Assembly (NCBI RefSeq): GCF_028826155.1
Contig: NZ_JAQGPN010000005.1
Location: 71,696-135,695 of the forward strand
DNA length: 64,000 nucleotides
Source: Mesorhizobium shangrilense
GTDB taxonomy: Bacteria; Pseudomonadota; Alphaproteobacteria; Rhizobiales; Rhizobiaceae
Reading direction: 5' to 3'
The notes below the pieces were generated by a model. That model worked only from the letters and a program-made list of their open reading frames with translations. It did not search any database and had not been told where the DNA came from. This document shows, piece after piece, positions 41,682 through 50,097 of this stretch. The position numbers and the translations under genes were made by a program. Position 1 is the first letter of the stretch; each line of letters opens with the position of its first letter.

Positions 41682-42788
41682 ATGTCGGGCGAACTCAGTG
41701 TTCTGGTTGTAGGCCTCGGCCACATGGGGATGTCGCACGCGCTCGCCTATGAGCGACTGGATGGATACCGTCTGGCCGGTCTGTGCGCCCGCGGAATCGC
41801 CTCCCGCAACGACCTGCCGGAGCGGTGGAGCGACATCCCCCGCTTTGCCGACTATCACGAGGCGCTGACCGCCCTCTCGCCGGACGTGGTGGCCATCTGC
41901 ACCTGGCCGAATACGCATGCGGATTATGCGATCGCCGCTTTCAAGGCAGGCGCCCATGTCTTCCTCGAAAAGCCGATCTCCCAGACCGTCGAGGAGGCGG
42001 AAAGGGTGGTTGCTGCGGCGACGGCGGCGAACCGGAAATTGCTTGTGGGCATCTCGGCGCCTCACAGCCCGATGTGGATCAGGCTTGCGGAGGTGATCAA
42101 GACCCTGGGCAAGCCGCTGGTCATGCGCATGAACCTCAACCAGCAGTCCATCGGACCCGCCTGGAACTGGCACAAGGATCTCATGGCGTCGTCTTCACCG
42201 GTGGTCGACTGCGGCGTCCACTATGTAGACTTCATGTGCGCGGTGACGGGCTCGCAGCCGGTTCGCGTTCATGCGATAGGCGCGCGGCTCAGCGACGAGA
42301 TCGCGTCCGACATGTACAACTACGGCCAGTTGCAGGTCGTCTTCGAGGACGGGTCCGTGGGCTGGTACGAAGCAGGATGGGGGCCAATGATGAGCCAGAC
42401 GGCCTTCATCGTGAAGGACTTCATGGGTCCGAAAGGGTCGGTGAGCGTCCTTGCGCCGGATATCGTGGACCCGACACCGGCGGGCGCGATGACTGCCACG
42501 TCCTCCGACATCCACACCCATTCCAAGATCAGGCCGTTGCGTCTGCACCGTTCGGAAATCGGGCCGGAGAACAGGCTTGTCCACGGCGACGAGGACATCG
42601 ACATTCCGGAGCAGCTCGACCACACCCAACTGTGCGAACGCAAGCAGGCATTCCTGCTCGACGCGATCGTCAACGACCGCGATCTCTCCGACCATATGCG
42701 CCGTGCCGTCGACAGCATGCGCATCGTGATGGCGGCCGACGAGAGCATCCGCACGGGCAAGGTCATCGAATTCGGGCCGAGCAACTAG
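41682..42788 (+). CDS. Gfo/Idh/MocA family oxidoreductase
   Basis: A 368-residue NAD(P)-dependent dehydrogenase of sugar-like substrates. It has the Rossmann motif VVGLGHMGMSHA near the N-terminus, AICTWPNTHADYAI, the EKPISQTVEEAE motif (catalytic Lys) and the C-terminal domain with SPVVDCGVHYVDFMC, where the conserved Asp and His lie. ATG 41682 is preferred; the frame to 41475 runs into the promoter region and has no family match. It diverges from the ROK regulator and precedes an SDR by 43 bases. Confidence 0.9.
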   Translation: MSGELSVLVVGLGHMGMSHALAYERLDGYRLAGLCARGIASRNDLPERWSDIPRFADYHEALTALSPDVVAICTWPNTHADYAIAAFKAGAHVFLEKPISQTVEEAERVVAAATAANRKLLVGISAPHSPMWIRLAEVIKTLGKPLVMRMNLNQQSIGPAWNWHKDLMASSSPVVDCGVHYVDFMCAVTGSQPVRVHAIGARLSDEIASDMYNYGQLQVVFEDGSVGWYEAGWGPMMSQTAFIVKDFMGPKGSVSVLAPDIVDPTPAGAMTATSSDIHTHSKIRPLRLHRSEIGPENRLVHGDEDIDIPEQLDHTQLCERKQAFLLDAIVNDRDLSDHMRRAVDSMRIVMAADESIRTGKVIEFGPSN

Positions 42789-42831
42789 GCGAAGCCGGAG
42801 CTTTGGCCTCCTCTGGTAGAGTGGAAAACGC

Positions 42832-43641
42832 ATGAACATCCATGGCAGCGCGGCGACAATGCCGCGGCAGACAGGCAGGCTGGCCGGCCGGATCGCGATT
42901 GTGGTCGGGGCGGGACGTGGCATCGGGGCGGCGATTGCCGAACGCTTTGGCGACGACGGCGCGACTGTGGTCGTCGCAGACCGCGATCTCCCACTTGCCG
43001 AGGCCACCGCCGAACGCATTGCGCAGACCGGACGCGCGCATGCGATGCATATCGACATCGGGAGCGGAGAAGCCGCGGACAAGCTTGTGGCGGCCGCGGT
43101 CGAGCGTTTCGGCCGGCTCGATATCCTGGTGCAGAACGCCGCCATCTATCCGTGGTCGCTCATCCACGACATCTCGGTTGAGGAGTGGGACGCCGTGCTG
43201 GGAGTGAACCTGCGCAGCGCATTCCTGACCGCGCGAGCCGCGCTGGAGCCGATGAAGCGCAACGGCGGCGGCCGGCTGATATTCATCTCGTCGATCACAG
43301 GACCGCGGGTATCCAGCCCTGGCCATGCGCACTATTCCGCCAGCAAGGCGGGCATCAACGGCTTCATCAAGACAGCAGCGCTCGAATTCGCCTCATGCGG
43401 CATCACCGTGAACGCGGTCGAGCCCGGCAACATCCTCACCGAGGGAATGAAGGCCGAGCGCACGCAGGATTTTATCGACAGCATGAAGGCGGCCGTCCCG
43501 CTCGGCCGGTTGGGGACGCCGATAGACGTCGCCAACGCCGTGGCCTTCCTGGCCTCGGACGAGGCAAGCTATATCACCGGTACGTCGATCATAGTCGATG
43601 GCGGGCAGGTGCTGCCGGAGACCAAGGATTTTCGCATCTGA
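42832..43641 (+). CDS. Short-chain dehydrogenase/reductase
   Basis: A 269-residue classical SDR: cofactor motif GAGRGIGAAIAE (about 27-38), QNAA motif at NAAIYPW, catalytic Ser in FISSITG, YSASKAG (Tyr and Lys), and EPGNILTEGM with C-terminal ITGTSIIVDGGQ. It probably oxidises or reduces a hydroxyl of the compound handled by the Gfo/Idh enzyme and the amidase in the same operon. Confidence 0.92.
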   Translation: MNIHGSAATMPRQTGRLAGRIAIVVGAGRGIGAAIAERFGDDGATVVVADRDLPLAEATAERIAQTGRAHAMHIDIGSGEAADKLVAAAVERFGRLDILVQNAAIYPWSLIHDISVEEWDAVLGVNLRSAFLTARAALEPMKRNGGGRLIFISSITGPRVSSPGHAHYSASKAGINGFIKTAALEFASCGITVNAVEPGNILTEGMKAERTQDFIDSMKAAVPLGRLGTPIDVANAVAFLASDEASYITGTSIIVDGGQVLPETKDFRI

Positions 43642-43696
43642 CACAGGCGCGCGGGATGAGCCGATCCCGCGCATTCATACGCATGCAGCGAGGGGC

Positions 43697-45130
43697 ATGA
43701 TGACTTCAGAACTGACTGATCTGACGGCGGTCGAAGTCGTCGGTTTGCTGAGGCGGGAAGAGGTCTCGCCGCTCGACCTGCTGGATGCGGTGGAGCGGCG
43801 CGTCGCGCAGGTAGACCCGCTCGTCAATGCGCTGCCGACGCTTTGCTTCGACAGGGCGCGCGACCATGCCCGGCACATCATGAGCACGCCGGCTGGGGAA
43901 CGCGGCATCCTCGCGGGCCTGCCGCTGCCCATCAAGGATCTGGCCGAAGTGGCGGGCGTGCGAACGACGCATGGCTCGCCGATCTACAGGGACAATGTCC
44001 CGCAACGGTCGGACATCGTCGTCAAGACCATTGAGGATCAGGGCGGCGTGGTCTTTGCCAAGTCGAACGTCCCGGAGTTCGGCGCAGGCGGAAACACCTT
44101 CAACGAGGTATTTGGCGCCACGCTGAACCCGTGGGACCTGTCGCGGTCGGCATCCGGTTCGTCTGGCGGATCTGCCGCAGCGCTTGCCACGGGCATGGCA
44201 TGGGTGGCGCATGGCAACGACATGGGCGGCTCGTTGCGCAATCCGGCCTCCTTCTGCGGGGTCGTCGGCATACGCCCGAGCCCCGGCCGCGTCGCACGCA
44301 ATCCCGGCGTCCTCGTCGACAGTCTGCTCGGCGCCGAAGGTCCGATGGCGCGCAACATCGCCGACGCCGCGCTCCTGCTCGATGCGATGGCCGGCGAGAA
44401 CCCATCCGATCCCCTTTCCCTGCCGCGGTTGCCGACCTCCTTCATCGATGCCGCGCTCTGTCCGCGCAAGCCACGGCGGGTTGCTTTCAGTACGGGTCTC
44501 GGCATCACGCCGGTCGACCCGGCCGTGGTCGCAGTCTGCCGCGCGGCCGCGGACAGGCTCACCCGCGCCGGAGTGGAGGTGGTCGACGCGCATCCCGATC
44601 TCAGGGAAGCGCACGACGTGTTCCAGACGCTGCGCGCCTATCAGTATGCCGCCTCCCACGGCCATAAGCTGCGCGACTTCCCGGAGTTGCTCAAGCCGGA
44701 GATGGTCTGGAACGTCGAGAAGGGACAGCGTCTGACGGCGGCGGAGATCATAGACGCACAGGAAAAGCGTGCCGCGATCATCGCGCGCACCGTCGCCTTC
44801 TTCGAGGACTACGATCTGCTCCTGACGCCGGCGACGATCGTTGCACCCTTCCCCGTTGAGCAGCGCTACGTGGAGGAGTGCGCGGGTCACAGGTTCGAAA
44901 CCTATATCGACTGGCTGGCCATCGCCTATGCGATCACGCTGACCACGGCCCCCTGCCTGTCGATGCCTTGCGGCTTCACCCCGCAGGGTTTGCCAGTTGG
45001 CCTACAGGTGGTGGCGCGACCCCGCAACGAGCAGGGCCTGCTGTCGGCCGCGGCCTTCATCGAGGGCGAACTGGACGTGGCCCTGCGCAAGCCGATCTCA
45101 CCGCAGCTAGGTCAGACCGCTATCGCGTGA
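43697..45130 (+). CDS. Amidase (amidase signature family)
   Basis: A 477-residue serine amidase with the Ser-cisSer-Lys triad: Lys80 in LPLPIKDL, cis-Ser in the SASGSSGGSAAAL loop (about 151-163), and nucleophile Ser179 in HGNDMGGSLRNPAS. It hydrolyses a carboxamide to acid plus ammonia or amine. The start is ATG 43697 after GAGGGG. The frame from 43598 lies in the SDR gene. Together with the penicillin-acylase-like enzyme across the ROK gene, it points to a substrate rich in amide bonds. Confidence 0.92.
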   Translation: MMTSELTDLTAVEVVGLLRREEVSPLDLLDAVERRVAQVDPLVNALPTLCFDRARDHARHIMSTPAGERGILAGLPLPIKDLAEVAGVRTTHGSPIYRDNVPQRSDIVVKTIEDQGGVVFAKSNVPEFGAGGNTFNEVFGATLNPWDLSRSASGSSGGSAAALATGMAWVAHGNDMGGSLRNPASFCGVVGIRPSPGRVARNPGVLVDSLLGAEGPMARNIADAALLLDAMAGENPSDPLSLPRLPTSFIDAALCPRKPRRVAFSTGLGITPVDPAVVAVCRAAADRLTRAGVEVVDAHPDLREAHDVFQTLRAYQYAASHGHKLRDFPELLKPEMVWNVEKGQRLTAAEIIDAQEKRAAIIARTVAFFEDYDLLLTPATIVAPFPVEQRYVEECAGHRFETYIDWLAIAYAITLTTAPCLSMPCGFTPQGLPVGLQVVARPRNEQGLLSAAAFIEGELDVALRKPISPQLGQTAIA

Positions 45131-45223
45131 TTCCGGAAGGCGCGCAACACAACCCTTCGGCAATGGAGCGCGACGCAGCCTAGACCGGTCGGAGGGCCAT
45201 GGTCGATACCTTGTCGAGCAGCG

Positions 45224-45841
45224 CTAGTCGAAGCTGGCCGGTGACGAGAACGGCCGGCCGGCGTCCACCACGAAGATCGCAAGTTCGTCGAGATCGGTCG
45301 TGCCGGCGCTGAACACCTCCATCGGCGTATCGGCCGCGTGTCCGACCATCGTCGTCCCGGCCTCGGCATAGGCGACGCCGTGAGGCGTTCTCTGGCCCAG
45401 CCTGCCGGCCAGCACATAGAAGGCCTCCGGGCCTGGATGTGTATGGATTGGCGTCTTGACGCCGGGCGCGCCGCCGGCGCGATTGACGCGCAGCAGATAC
45501 TCGCTCGCCTCGAGCGGCGGAAGCGGACCGATCTCGGCGATCTTGGTCCCTCCGGCGGTGGACCCGCCCTTCGGCCCGAGCGTGAACAGCCAGACCTTTC
45601 CCGCGACCTCCGCGGCAAGAGAAGTCGGGGTTGCGGCGCCCTCGGCCTCGGACAGCGTCGGAAAATTCTCCAGCCGCCAGTATAAAGGTTCCACCGGCAG
45701 TTCCTTCACCCTCTTCTCGACCACCGGCTTGACGACGAATGTGCCGTCTGCCGACATCGCGGCTGGCGTCGAGAGCCCGAAGGCACCCAGCGAGAGCAAG
45801 AGCACGCCCATGCCGCGCGCGCGGCTGGATAGCAGCTTCAT
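45224..45841 (-). CDS. Exported cupin-domain protein
   Basis: A 205-residue protein with a Sec signal (about 1-30, AAMSA). The C-terminal cupin fold is marked by TPIHTHPGPEAFYVLAGRLG (His-x-His and Glu ligands). It is likely a periplasmic metal-binding sensor, isomerase or dioxygenase-like protein. AGGAGG precedes the start. Its neighbour upstream on the same strand also encodes a small exported protein. The function is unknown. Confidence 0.78.
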   Translation of the reverse strand: MKLLSSRARGMGVLLLSLGAFGLSTPAAMSADGTFVVKPVVEKRVKELPVEPLYWRLENFPTLSEAEGAATPTSLAAEVAGKVWLFTLGPKGGSTAGGTKIAEIGPLPPLEASEYLLRVNRAGGAPGVKTPIHTHPGPEAFYVLAGRLGQRTPHGVAYAEAGTTMVGHAADTPMEVFSAGTTDLDELAIFVVDAGRPFSSPASFD

Positions 45842-45890
45842 GGTGTTCCTCCTGTCGTTGCAACATGTCCTGGAGTGCGGTTCGCGGCGC

Positions 45891-46244
45891 TCACGAGGAA
45901 CCGCGTGTGCCGCGCCGAACGACCGGCACGAAAAGGTACTTCACGGTGCGTTCCCGCATCAGCAGCAGCGCCTTCGACGTGTCCATGTCCGGGGTCGCGG
46001 CCGACCGGGTGCAGAGATAGAACGCATCGCTCGTGGTCAGGAAGATGCGTGGGTCGCCTTCGCTGAGCTGTTCCCTAAGGCTGGCGACATAGAATCCGTC
46101 AGGGTTGGCGCGGACGTCGTCGTCGTCGGCGACCTCATTGACATGGTCGGGGCCGCAAAGTTTCGCGACACGCGAATCCGCTGTCGCAACCGCTGGCGCT
46201 GCCAGAAGAAGAGCGAGCGCGATGAGAAGCCTGGTGCGTTTCAT
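45891..46244 (-). CDS. Small exported protein of unknown function
   Basis: A 117-residue protein with a clear Sec signal (MKRTRLLIALALLLAAPAVA, cleavage after ATA). The mature part has two cysteines (KLCGPDH and FYLCTRSA) that could form a disulfide. It ends with a basic tail. AAGGAGGACG precedes ATG 46244. I do not recognise a family. It diverges from the winged-helix/TPR regulator and lies 49 bases upstream of the cupin gene, so these three may form one regulatory unit. Confidence 0.7.
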   Translation of the reverse strand: MKRTRLLIALALLLAAPAVATADSRVAKLCGPDHVNEVADDDDVRANPDGFYVASLREQLSEGDPRIFLTTSDAFYLCTRSAATPDMDTSKALLLMRERTVKYLFVPVVRRGTRGSS

Positions 46245-46335
46245 GTCGTCCTCCTTCCCAATCCGGTGCTGATGACGTCGCTTGGAAGCCACGTCCGAAT
46301 TGGGTAAAATCCAGCCAGCGCGCCAGGAGGGTGAA

Positions 46336-48015
46336 ATGTCCCGAAAGGCCCCTGAAATTGACCCGAAATCTGCTGAAACGGTCACGCTCCGCGGTTTCGT
46401 GTTCCTGCCCAAAAACAGAGAGCTCCGAACCGCTGAAGGCCGGGCGGTCGATCTTCGCTGCCAGTCAGCCGAGGTGCTCGCCGTGCTCGCGGCGCGGCCG
46501 GACGAGATCGTTTCAAAGGATGCCCTGATGCAGGCGGTCTGGCCGGACACCTTCGTGACCGACGACAGCCTTACTCAATGCATCGCCGACATTCGCCGCG
46601 CGCTGGGCGACGACGGGCACGTGATTGTGGAAACTCTCCCCAAGCGGGGCTACCGGCTGAATGTCGACGATCGGACGCGACAGACCGCGAACGCGGCAGT
46701 CGGCACGGAACGCGCCTGGCGACGAGCGCGGCCGCGCGCCTTCATTCCTGCCGCGCTCGCACTCGTGGCAGCAGCGATCGGCACATATTACGGGACCGGG
46801 ATCTGGCGCACCGCGCCGGTTCGCCCGAGCGACATGCCCAGGATTGCGGTCCTTCCCTTCGAAGACCTCAGCGCGGGCGCGGACAAGGGATATCTCAGCG
46901 ATGCCGTGGCCGAGGGGATCATCACCGAGCTGGCACGGAGCAAGACCTATGCCGTCATCGCCCGCAACTCCAGCTTCAAGTACCGTGACCAGCCGCTCGA
47001 TGCGAGGCAGATCGGGAGCGAGCTCGGCGTCGACTATCTGCTCGAGGGCAGCCAGCAGAAGGTCGGAGATCGGCTGAAAGTGACCGCCCAGCTGCTGGAC
47101 GCGCATGACGGATCGCACATCTGGGCCAACACCTACAACCGCGAGATCGGCGACCTTTTCGGTGTCCAGGAGCAGATCATACGCACGCTTGCGGATCGGG
47201 TCGGGCAGAGAATCGAACGCCCCTTGCCACAGGGCGACGCCGCGCAGGTCAGCGCGCTGCGCTACTATCTGATGGGAGGGATCGAGATACGGAATGACTT
47301 CTCTGCCGCGGGGAACAAGCAGCTGCGGCAGTTGAGCCTCAAGTCGCTCGAAGCGGATCCGAACGCCCAGTTCGGATATATCGGGATGGCCTGGTCCTAC
47401 CGCAATGCCGCTGTGTTCGGGTGGCACGAGCCGGAGCAGACTTACGAAGAGGCGTTGAAGAGCGCCGCTGACTACGCCGACAAGGCCATCCTGCTTGCTC
47501 CGGACGACTCCGATTCGCAATTTGTCCGCGCCCAGATCCACTCGGAAGCCGGAGAAGTCGAGCAGGCCCTCGCGCGGTACGATCAGGCGATAGCCCTGAA
47601 CCCGAGCGATTCGGATATCCTCGTCCACAGTGCCGGCCTGCTGCTGAATGTTGGCCGTACCGACGAAGCGATCGATCGGATCGAACGGGCCAAGGGCATC
47701 GATCCTTTCCACCCCGACTGGTTCCACTGGCAGATGGGCTGGGCCCTCTACGAAAAGAACGATTGCGGGGCTGCGCTGACGGCAATGCGGAAAATGTCCA
47801 GGATCCCGAACGGCGCGCACCGTATGCTGGCGGGCATCTATGCCTGCCTGGGGAACAAGGAGGAGGCCAAAAAAGCGCTGGCGGTGTTCCTGAAGGACTC
47901 CCCCCGCGATTCCATCCATGAGCAACGCAGGAAATGGTCGAAGAACTACACAGCTCCCGGAAGCCTCGATCGCTGGATCGAACACATGCGCTTCGCCGGT
48001 TTGCCGGAGGAGTGA
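46336..48015 (+). CDS. Membrane-bound CadC-like regulator with TolB/TPR sensor region
   Basis: A 559-residue multidomain protein. An OmpR-type winged helix spans about 17-110 (VDLRCQSAEVLAVLAARPDE, SLTQCIADIRRALGDDG, ETLPKRGYRL). A single membrane segment lies at about 134-155. A TolB-N/adenylate-cyclase-associated domain starts at IAVLPFEDLS (about 170), with DYLLEGSQQKVGDRLKVTAQ. TPR-like helices fill about 320-540. Such proteins sit in the inner membrane and regulate transcription directly from there. ATG 46336 follows AGGAGGG; the frame to 46282 lacks a ribosome site. Candidate targets are the divergent small exported protein and cupin. Confidence 0.87.
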   Translation: MSRKAPEIDPKSAETVTLRGFVFLPKNRELRTAEGRAVDLRCQSAEVLAVLAARPDEIVSKDALMQAVWPDTFVTDDSLTQCIADIRRALGDDGHVIVETLPKRGYRLNVDDRTRQTANAAVGTERAWRRARPRAFIPAALALVAAAIGTYYGTGIWRTAPVRPSDMPRIAVLPFEDLSAGADKGYLSDAVAEGIITELARSKTYAVIARNSSFKYRDQPLDARQIGSELGVDYLLEGSQQKVGDRLKVTAQLLDAHDGSHIWANTYNREIGDLFGVQEQIIRTLADRVGQRIERPLPQGDAAQVSALRYYLMGGIEIRNDFSAAGNKQLRQLSLKSLEADPNAQFGYIGMAWSYRNAAVFGWHEPEQTYEEALKSAADYADKAILLAPDDSDSQFVRAQIHSEAGEVEQALARYDQAIALNPSDSDILVHSAGLLLNVGRTDEAIDRIERAKGIDPFHPDWFHWQMGWALYEKNDCGAALTAMRKMSRIPNGAHRMLAGIYACLGNKEEAKKALAVFLKDSPRDSIHEQRRKWSKNYTAPGSLDRWIEHMRFAGLPEE

Positions 48016-48096
48016 GGGCCTGACCGACTGCCGCGCTGGTGGTTCCGTCACCTCGGCGCCGGTGCGGCTATCCGTGCTGGGCAACTCATCAGCACC

Positions 48097-48123
48097 GTGA
48101 ATCGATCACCTCCAACGATTCAC
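48097..48123. promoter_or_regulatory. Perfect inverted repeat upstream of the WGR gene
   Basis: GTGAATCG / CGATTCAC, 8-bp perfect arms around an 11-base spacer, 45 bases before the WGR start codon. It may be an operator for the WGR gene, or a terminator for the upstream regulator, although it has no T tract. Confidence 0.45.
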
Positions 48124-48168
48124 TGAATGCGTTGGACGCCACGCAACCCCACGGCGCATCATGGCGGC

Positions 48169-48417
48169 ATGGGTAGAGACACCGACAGTTCCGTTCTGCT
48201 GCACCGTATCGACGACTCGAAAAACATGGCGCGGTTCTACGCAATGGAGGTGTCGCCGACCCTGTTCGGCGAGACCTGCGTGACCCGCAACTGGGGCCGT
48301 ATCGGCACCCGTGGCCGCACGCGTCTCGATACCTTCGCGACGACGTCGGAAGCAGAGGCCGCCATGCTTCGCCTGCAGATCAAGAAGAGCCGGCGCGGCT
48401 ACCGCCAACCGTCCTGA
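48169..48417 (+). CDS. WGR-domain protein
   Basis: An 82-residue protein consisting of little more than one WGR domain (VTRNWGRIGTRGRTRLDTF, then SEAEAAMLRLQIKKSRRGY). WGR domains bind nucleic acid in PARP-type and other proteins. Stand-alone forms are frequent in Rhizobiales and are of unknown role. ATG 48169 is chosen because it fits the domain length. The frame to 48127 would cover upstream repeat DNA. Confidence 0.85.
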   Translation: MGRDTDSSVLLHRIDDSKNMARFYAMEVSPTLFGETCVTRNWGRIGTRGRTRLDTFATTSEAEAAMLRLQIKKSRRGYRQPS

Positions 48418-48514
48418 CGCCGATGAAGTACAATTTGCGACGTCTCTTGCTCTGCTCTGCCGCTTGACCTTTGTCGGCCGCTCCTCGGCCCTAAGGGGTG
48501 TGGCTGCTCAACTC

Positions 48515-48605
48515 CCGGTCCGGCGGAACTGCGCGATGGCTTGCAGCAGCACCTTCGGATCGACGGGTTTCGTCAGCCGGGGGGGAATCCTGAAATTCCT
48601 CGGGG
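48515..48605 (-). pseudogene. C-terminal relic of a response-regulator receiver domain
   Basis: On the minus strand about 25 residues, PRLTKPVDPKVLLQAIAQFR followed by a stop, match the last helix of CheY-like receiver domains (the KP motif). The rest of the domain is missing, and it abuts the F420-type relic on the other strand, so a rearrangement cut it. Confidence 0.6.
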
Positions 48606-48609
48606 AACA

Positions 48610-49379
48610 CCGAGGCGCTGTCATCCGGCGGAATGGTCAGCTGGATGGCGGCGGAACTGCTGCGTCGGCAACTGGTCGACGGTGTCGCCCATGTCGTTCC
48701 TTGCAATCCAAGCGTGGAGGGGCGCCTGTTCCGTTACACGATCTCGAGGAGTATCCCGGATGTGCGCGCAGGTGCCTGTTCGCGATACTATCCGGTCGAA
48801 CTTTCCGAGGTGCTTCGCACCATCCGCACCACGCCCGGCCGCTACGCGATTGTCGGCATTCCCTGCTTCATCAAGGCCGTAAATCTGCTGCGCGCAGACA
48901 TCGCCTTTGGCGACGCGTGGGTTGAGCCATATTCCTCGGACGGGCGGCGTGGCACCAATGTGGTCATCGTTCGCAACGCCGAACTCGGTGAACTCGTCAC
49001 CGTCGCTCTCGGCGAGGGTCGGCTGGCGCTGCGCGAAGTGGGTCCGGGGTTCATTCGCCGGACACAGGCCGCCGGGCTGCGGCATCGGCGTGAAGGACTT
49101 GCCTATCGCCTTGCCTGGAAGCCGCCGGCGATTGTTCCCGTCAAGAGGAACCTCCAAATGGGCGCGCCGCTCCGTATGCGGCGCAAGCTCATCTATCGTA
49201 CGCGCTACGCCATATCGCTCTGGAGCGGCCGGATCTTCCACCTTGCACAGGTGGCCCGGTCGCCGAAGCTCTATGTCTGGTGGGCGCGCATGGCTCTCCA
49301 CCTGTATCAAGGTGTGACCTATTCGCGCGGCGCAATCGGTTGGCTATTTGACGCCGTGCTCAGGCCAGGCTCCCGATAG
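48610..49379 (+). pseudogene. Truncated, internally deleted FrhB-like (coenzyme F420 hydrogenase/dehydrogenase beta) gene
   Basis: The frame SSGGMVSWMAAELLRRQLVD starts in mid-protein, then YYPVELSEVLRTIRTTPGRY and VGIPCFIKAVNLLR. Immediately after, the text jumps to ADIAFGDAWVEPYSSDGRRG and a normal C-terminus. In complete homologues (about 400 residues, often in polysaccharide loci) the two parts are separated by some 80 residues with the cysteines that hold an iron-sulfur cluster. Here these are deleted in frame, and the N-terminal part is lost. Product function is unlikely, although an ORF of 248 codons from 48633 remains open. Confidence 0.62.
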
Positions 49380-49409
49380 AGTTGGGGTGCCCGTGGCCCG
49401 CTTCGTCAG

Positions 49410-49684
49410 TTGAGGCGCAGCCAGCGGAACAAACAACGGCCGTTCTTGTTCGACGCTCAGATCAAGAACACGACGATGTTGTCCGCCTCAAGAAACGGTT
49501 TTCCCTGGACGCCATCGGAGGTTCGCCGCCTCAGGGAGCTGGCCTCAGCGGAAAGACGTGCTCGCAGATTGCGGCGGCGCTGCGACGCACGGGAACCGGC
49601 ATCAAATCCAAAGCATCGGCGCTTGGCGTAGACCTCACCTCGACACGCAAACGTCGCCTACCGTCGCGCAAACCTGACGGGTGA
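49410..49684 (+). pseudogene. Frameshifted small DNA-binding protein relic
   Basis: FPWTPSEVRRLRELAS in one frame and GKTCSQIAAALRRTGTGIKS in another frame (shift near 49545) together form a SANT/Myb-like or GcrA-like small helix-turn-helix protein, ending RKRRLPSRKPDG. The frameshift breaks it unless the shift is programmed or a sequencing error. Confidence 0.5.
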
Positions 49685-49802
49685 TCCGCCCCGATGGCGT
49701 CTTGCGCGCCGCCACGTGCCAGCAAAGGCAGGAACCGCGATCTTGGAAGGTGGTCCCGTTCTCATCGCTGCATGGCGGTTGTCGGCGGAAGCTACGCCTT
49801 GC

Positions 49803-49827
49803 AGGAACCATGATGGAAACCGCGCGT
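49803..49827 (+). promoter_or_regulatory. EcfG (RpoE2)-type general stress promoter of the trehalose operon
   Basis: GGAAC (49803-49807), 16 bases, CGTT (49824-49827) exactly matches the published alphaproteobacterial general-stress consensus GGAAC-N16-17-CGTT. The start codon of the first small gene follows 22 bases later. Confidence 0.75.
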
Positions 49828-49848
49828 TTCAAATCTGGATCAGGAACC

Positions 49849-50097
49849 ATGAACTTGCTTTTTAACCTCATACGCTCAGTGACGCCTTCCCGCTTACCGC
49901 GCAGGCGGGACTTGGAACGCCAGCGACGGGCGACAAGGTCCGAACTTCGCGGGGCGGCGGCCGTATTGCAGGCAAACCCGGATGAAGGGTGGCGCGCCTG
50001 CGTCGAGAAGAATCTCTACGGAGCCAACACGCTGGACTACACCGTCCAGCCGCGCACCGAGGAGCAAGCACCGCACGGAAGGTGCGAGCGTACCTAG
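49849..50097 (+). CDS. Hypothetical 82-residue protein heading the stress operon
   Basis: A short, basic, arginine-rich N-terminal half (SRLPRRRDLERQRRATRSEL) is followed by a more conserved-looking C-terminal half (AVLQANPDEGWRACVEKNLY). The start at 49849 fits the EcfG-type promoter. AGGAACC before it can serve as ribosome site. An in-frame ATG at 49810 lies inside the promoter and is rejected. Its stop abuts the ATG of the glycosyltransferase gene. I do not recognise a family. Confidence 0.5.
   Translation: MNLLFNLIRSVTPSRLPRRRDLERQRRATRSELRGAAAVLQANPDEGWRACVEKNLYGANTLDYTVQPRTEEQAPHGRCERT

Noticed and set aside
46513..48084. 523-codon minus-strand ORF opposite the CadC-like regulator
   Set aside because: Long only because of high GC; no motifs. 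The plus strand has winged-helix, membrane and TPR segments in order.
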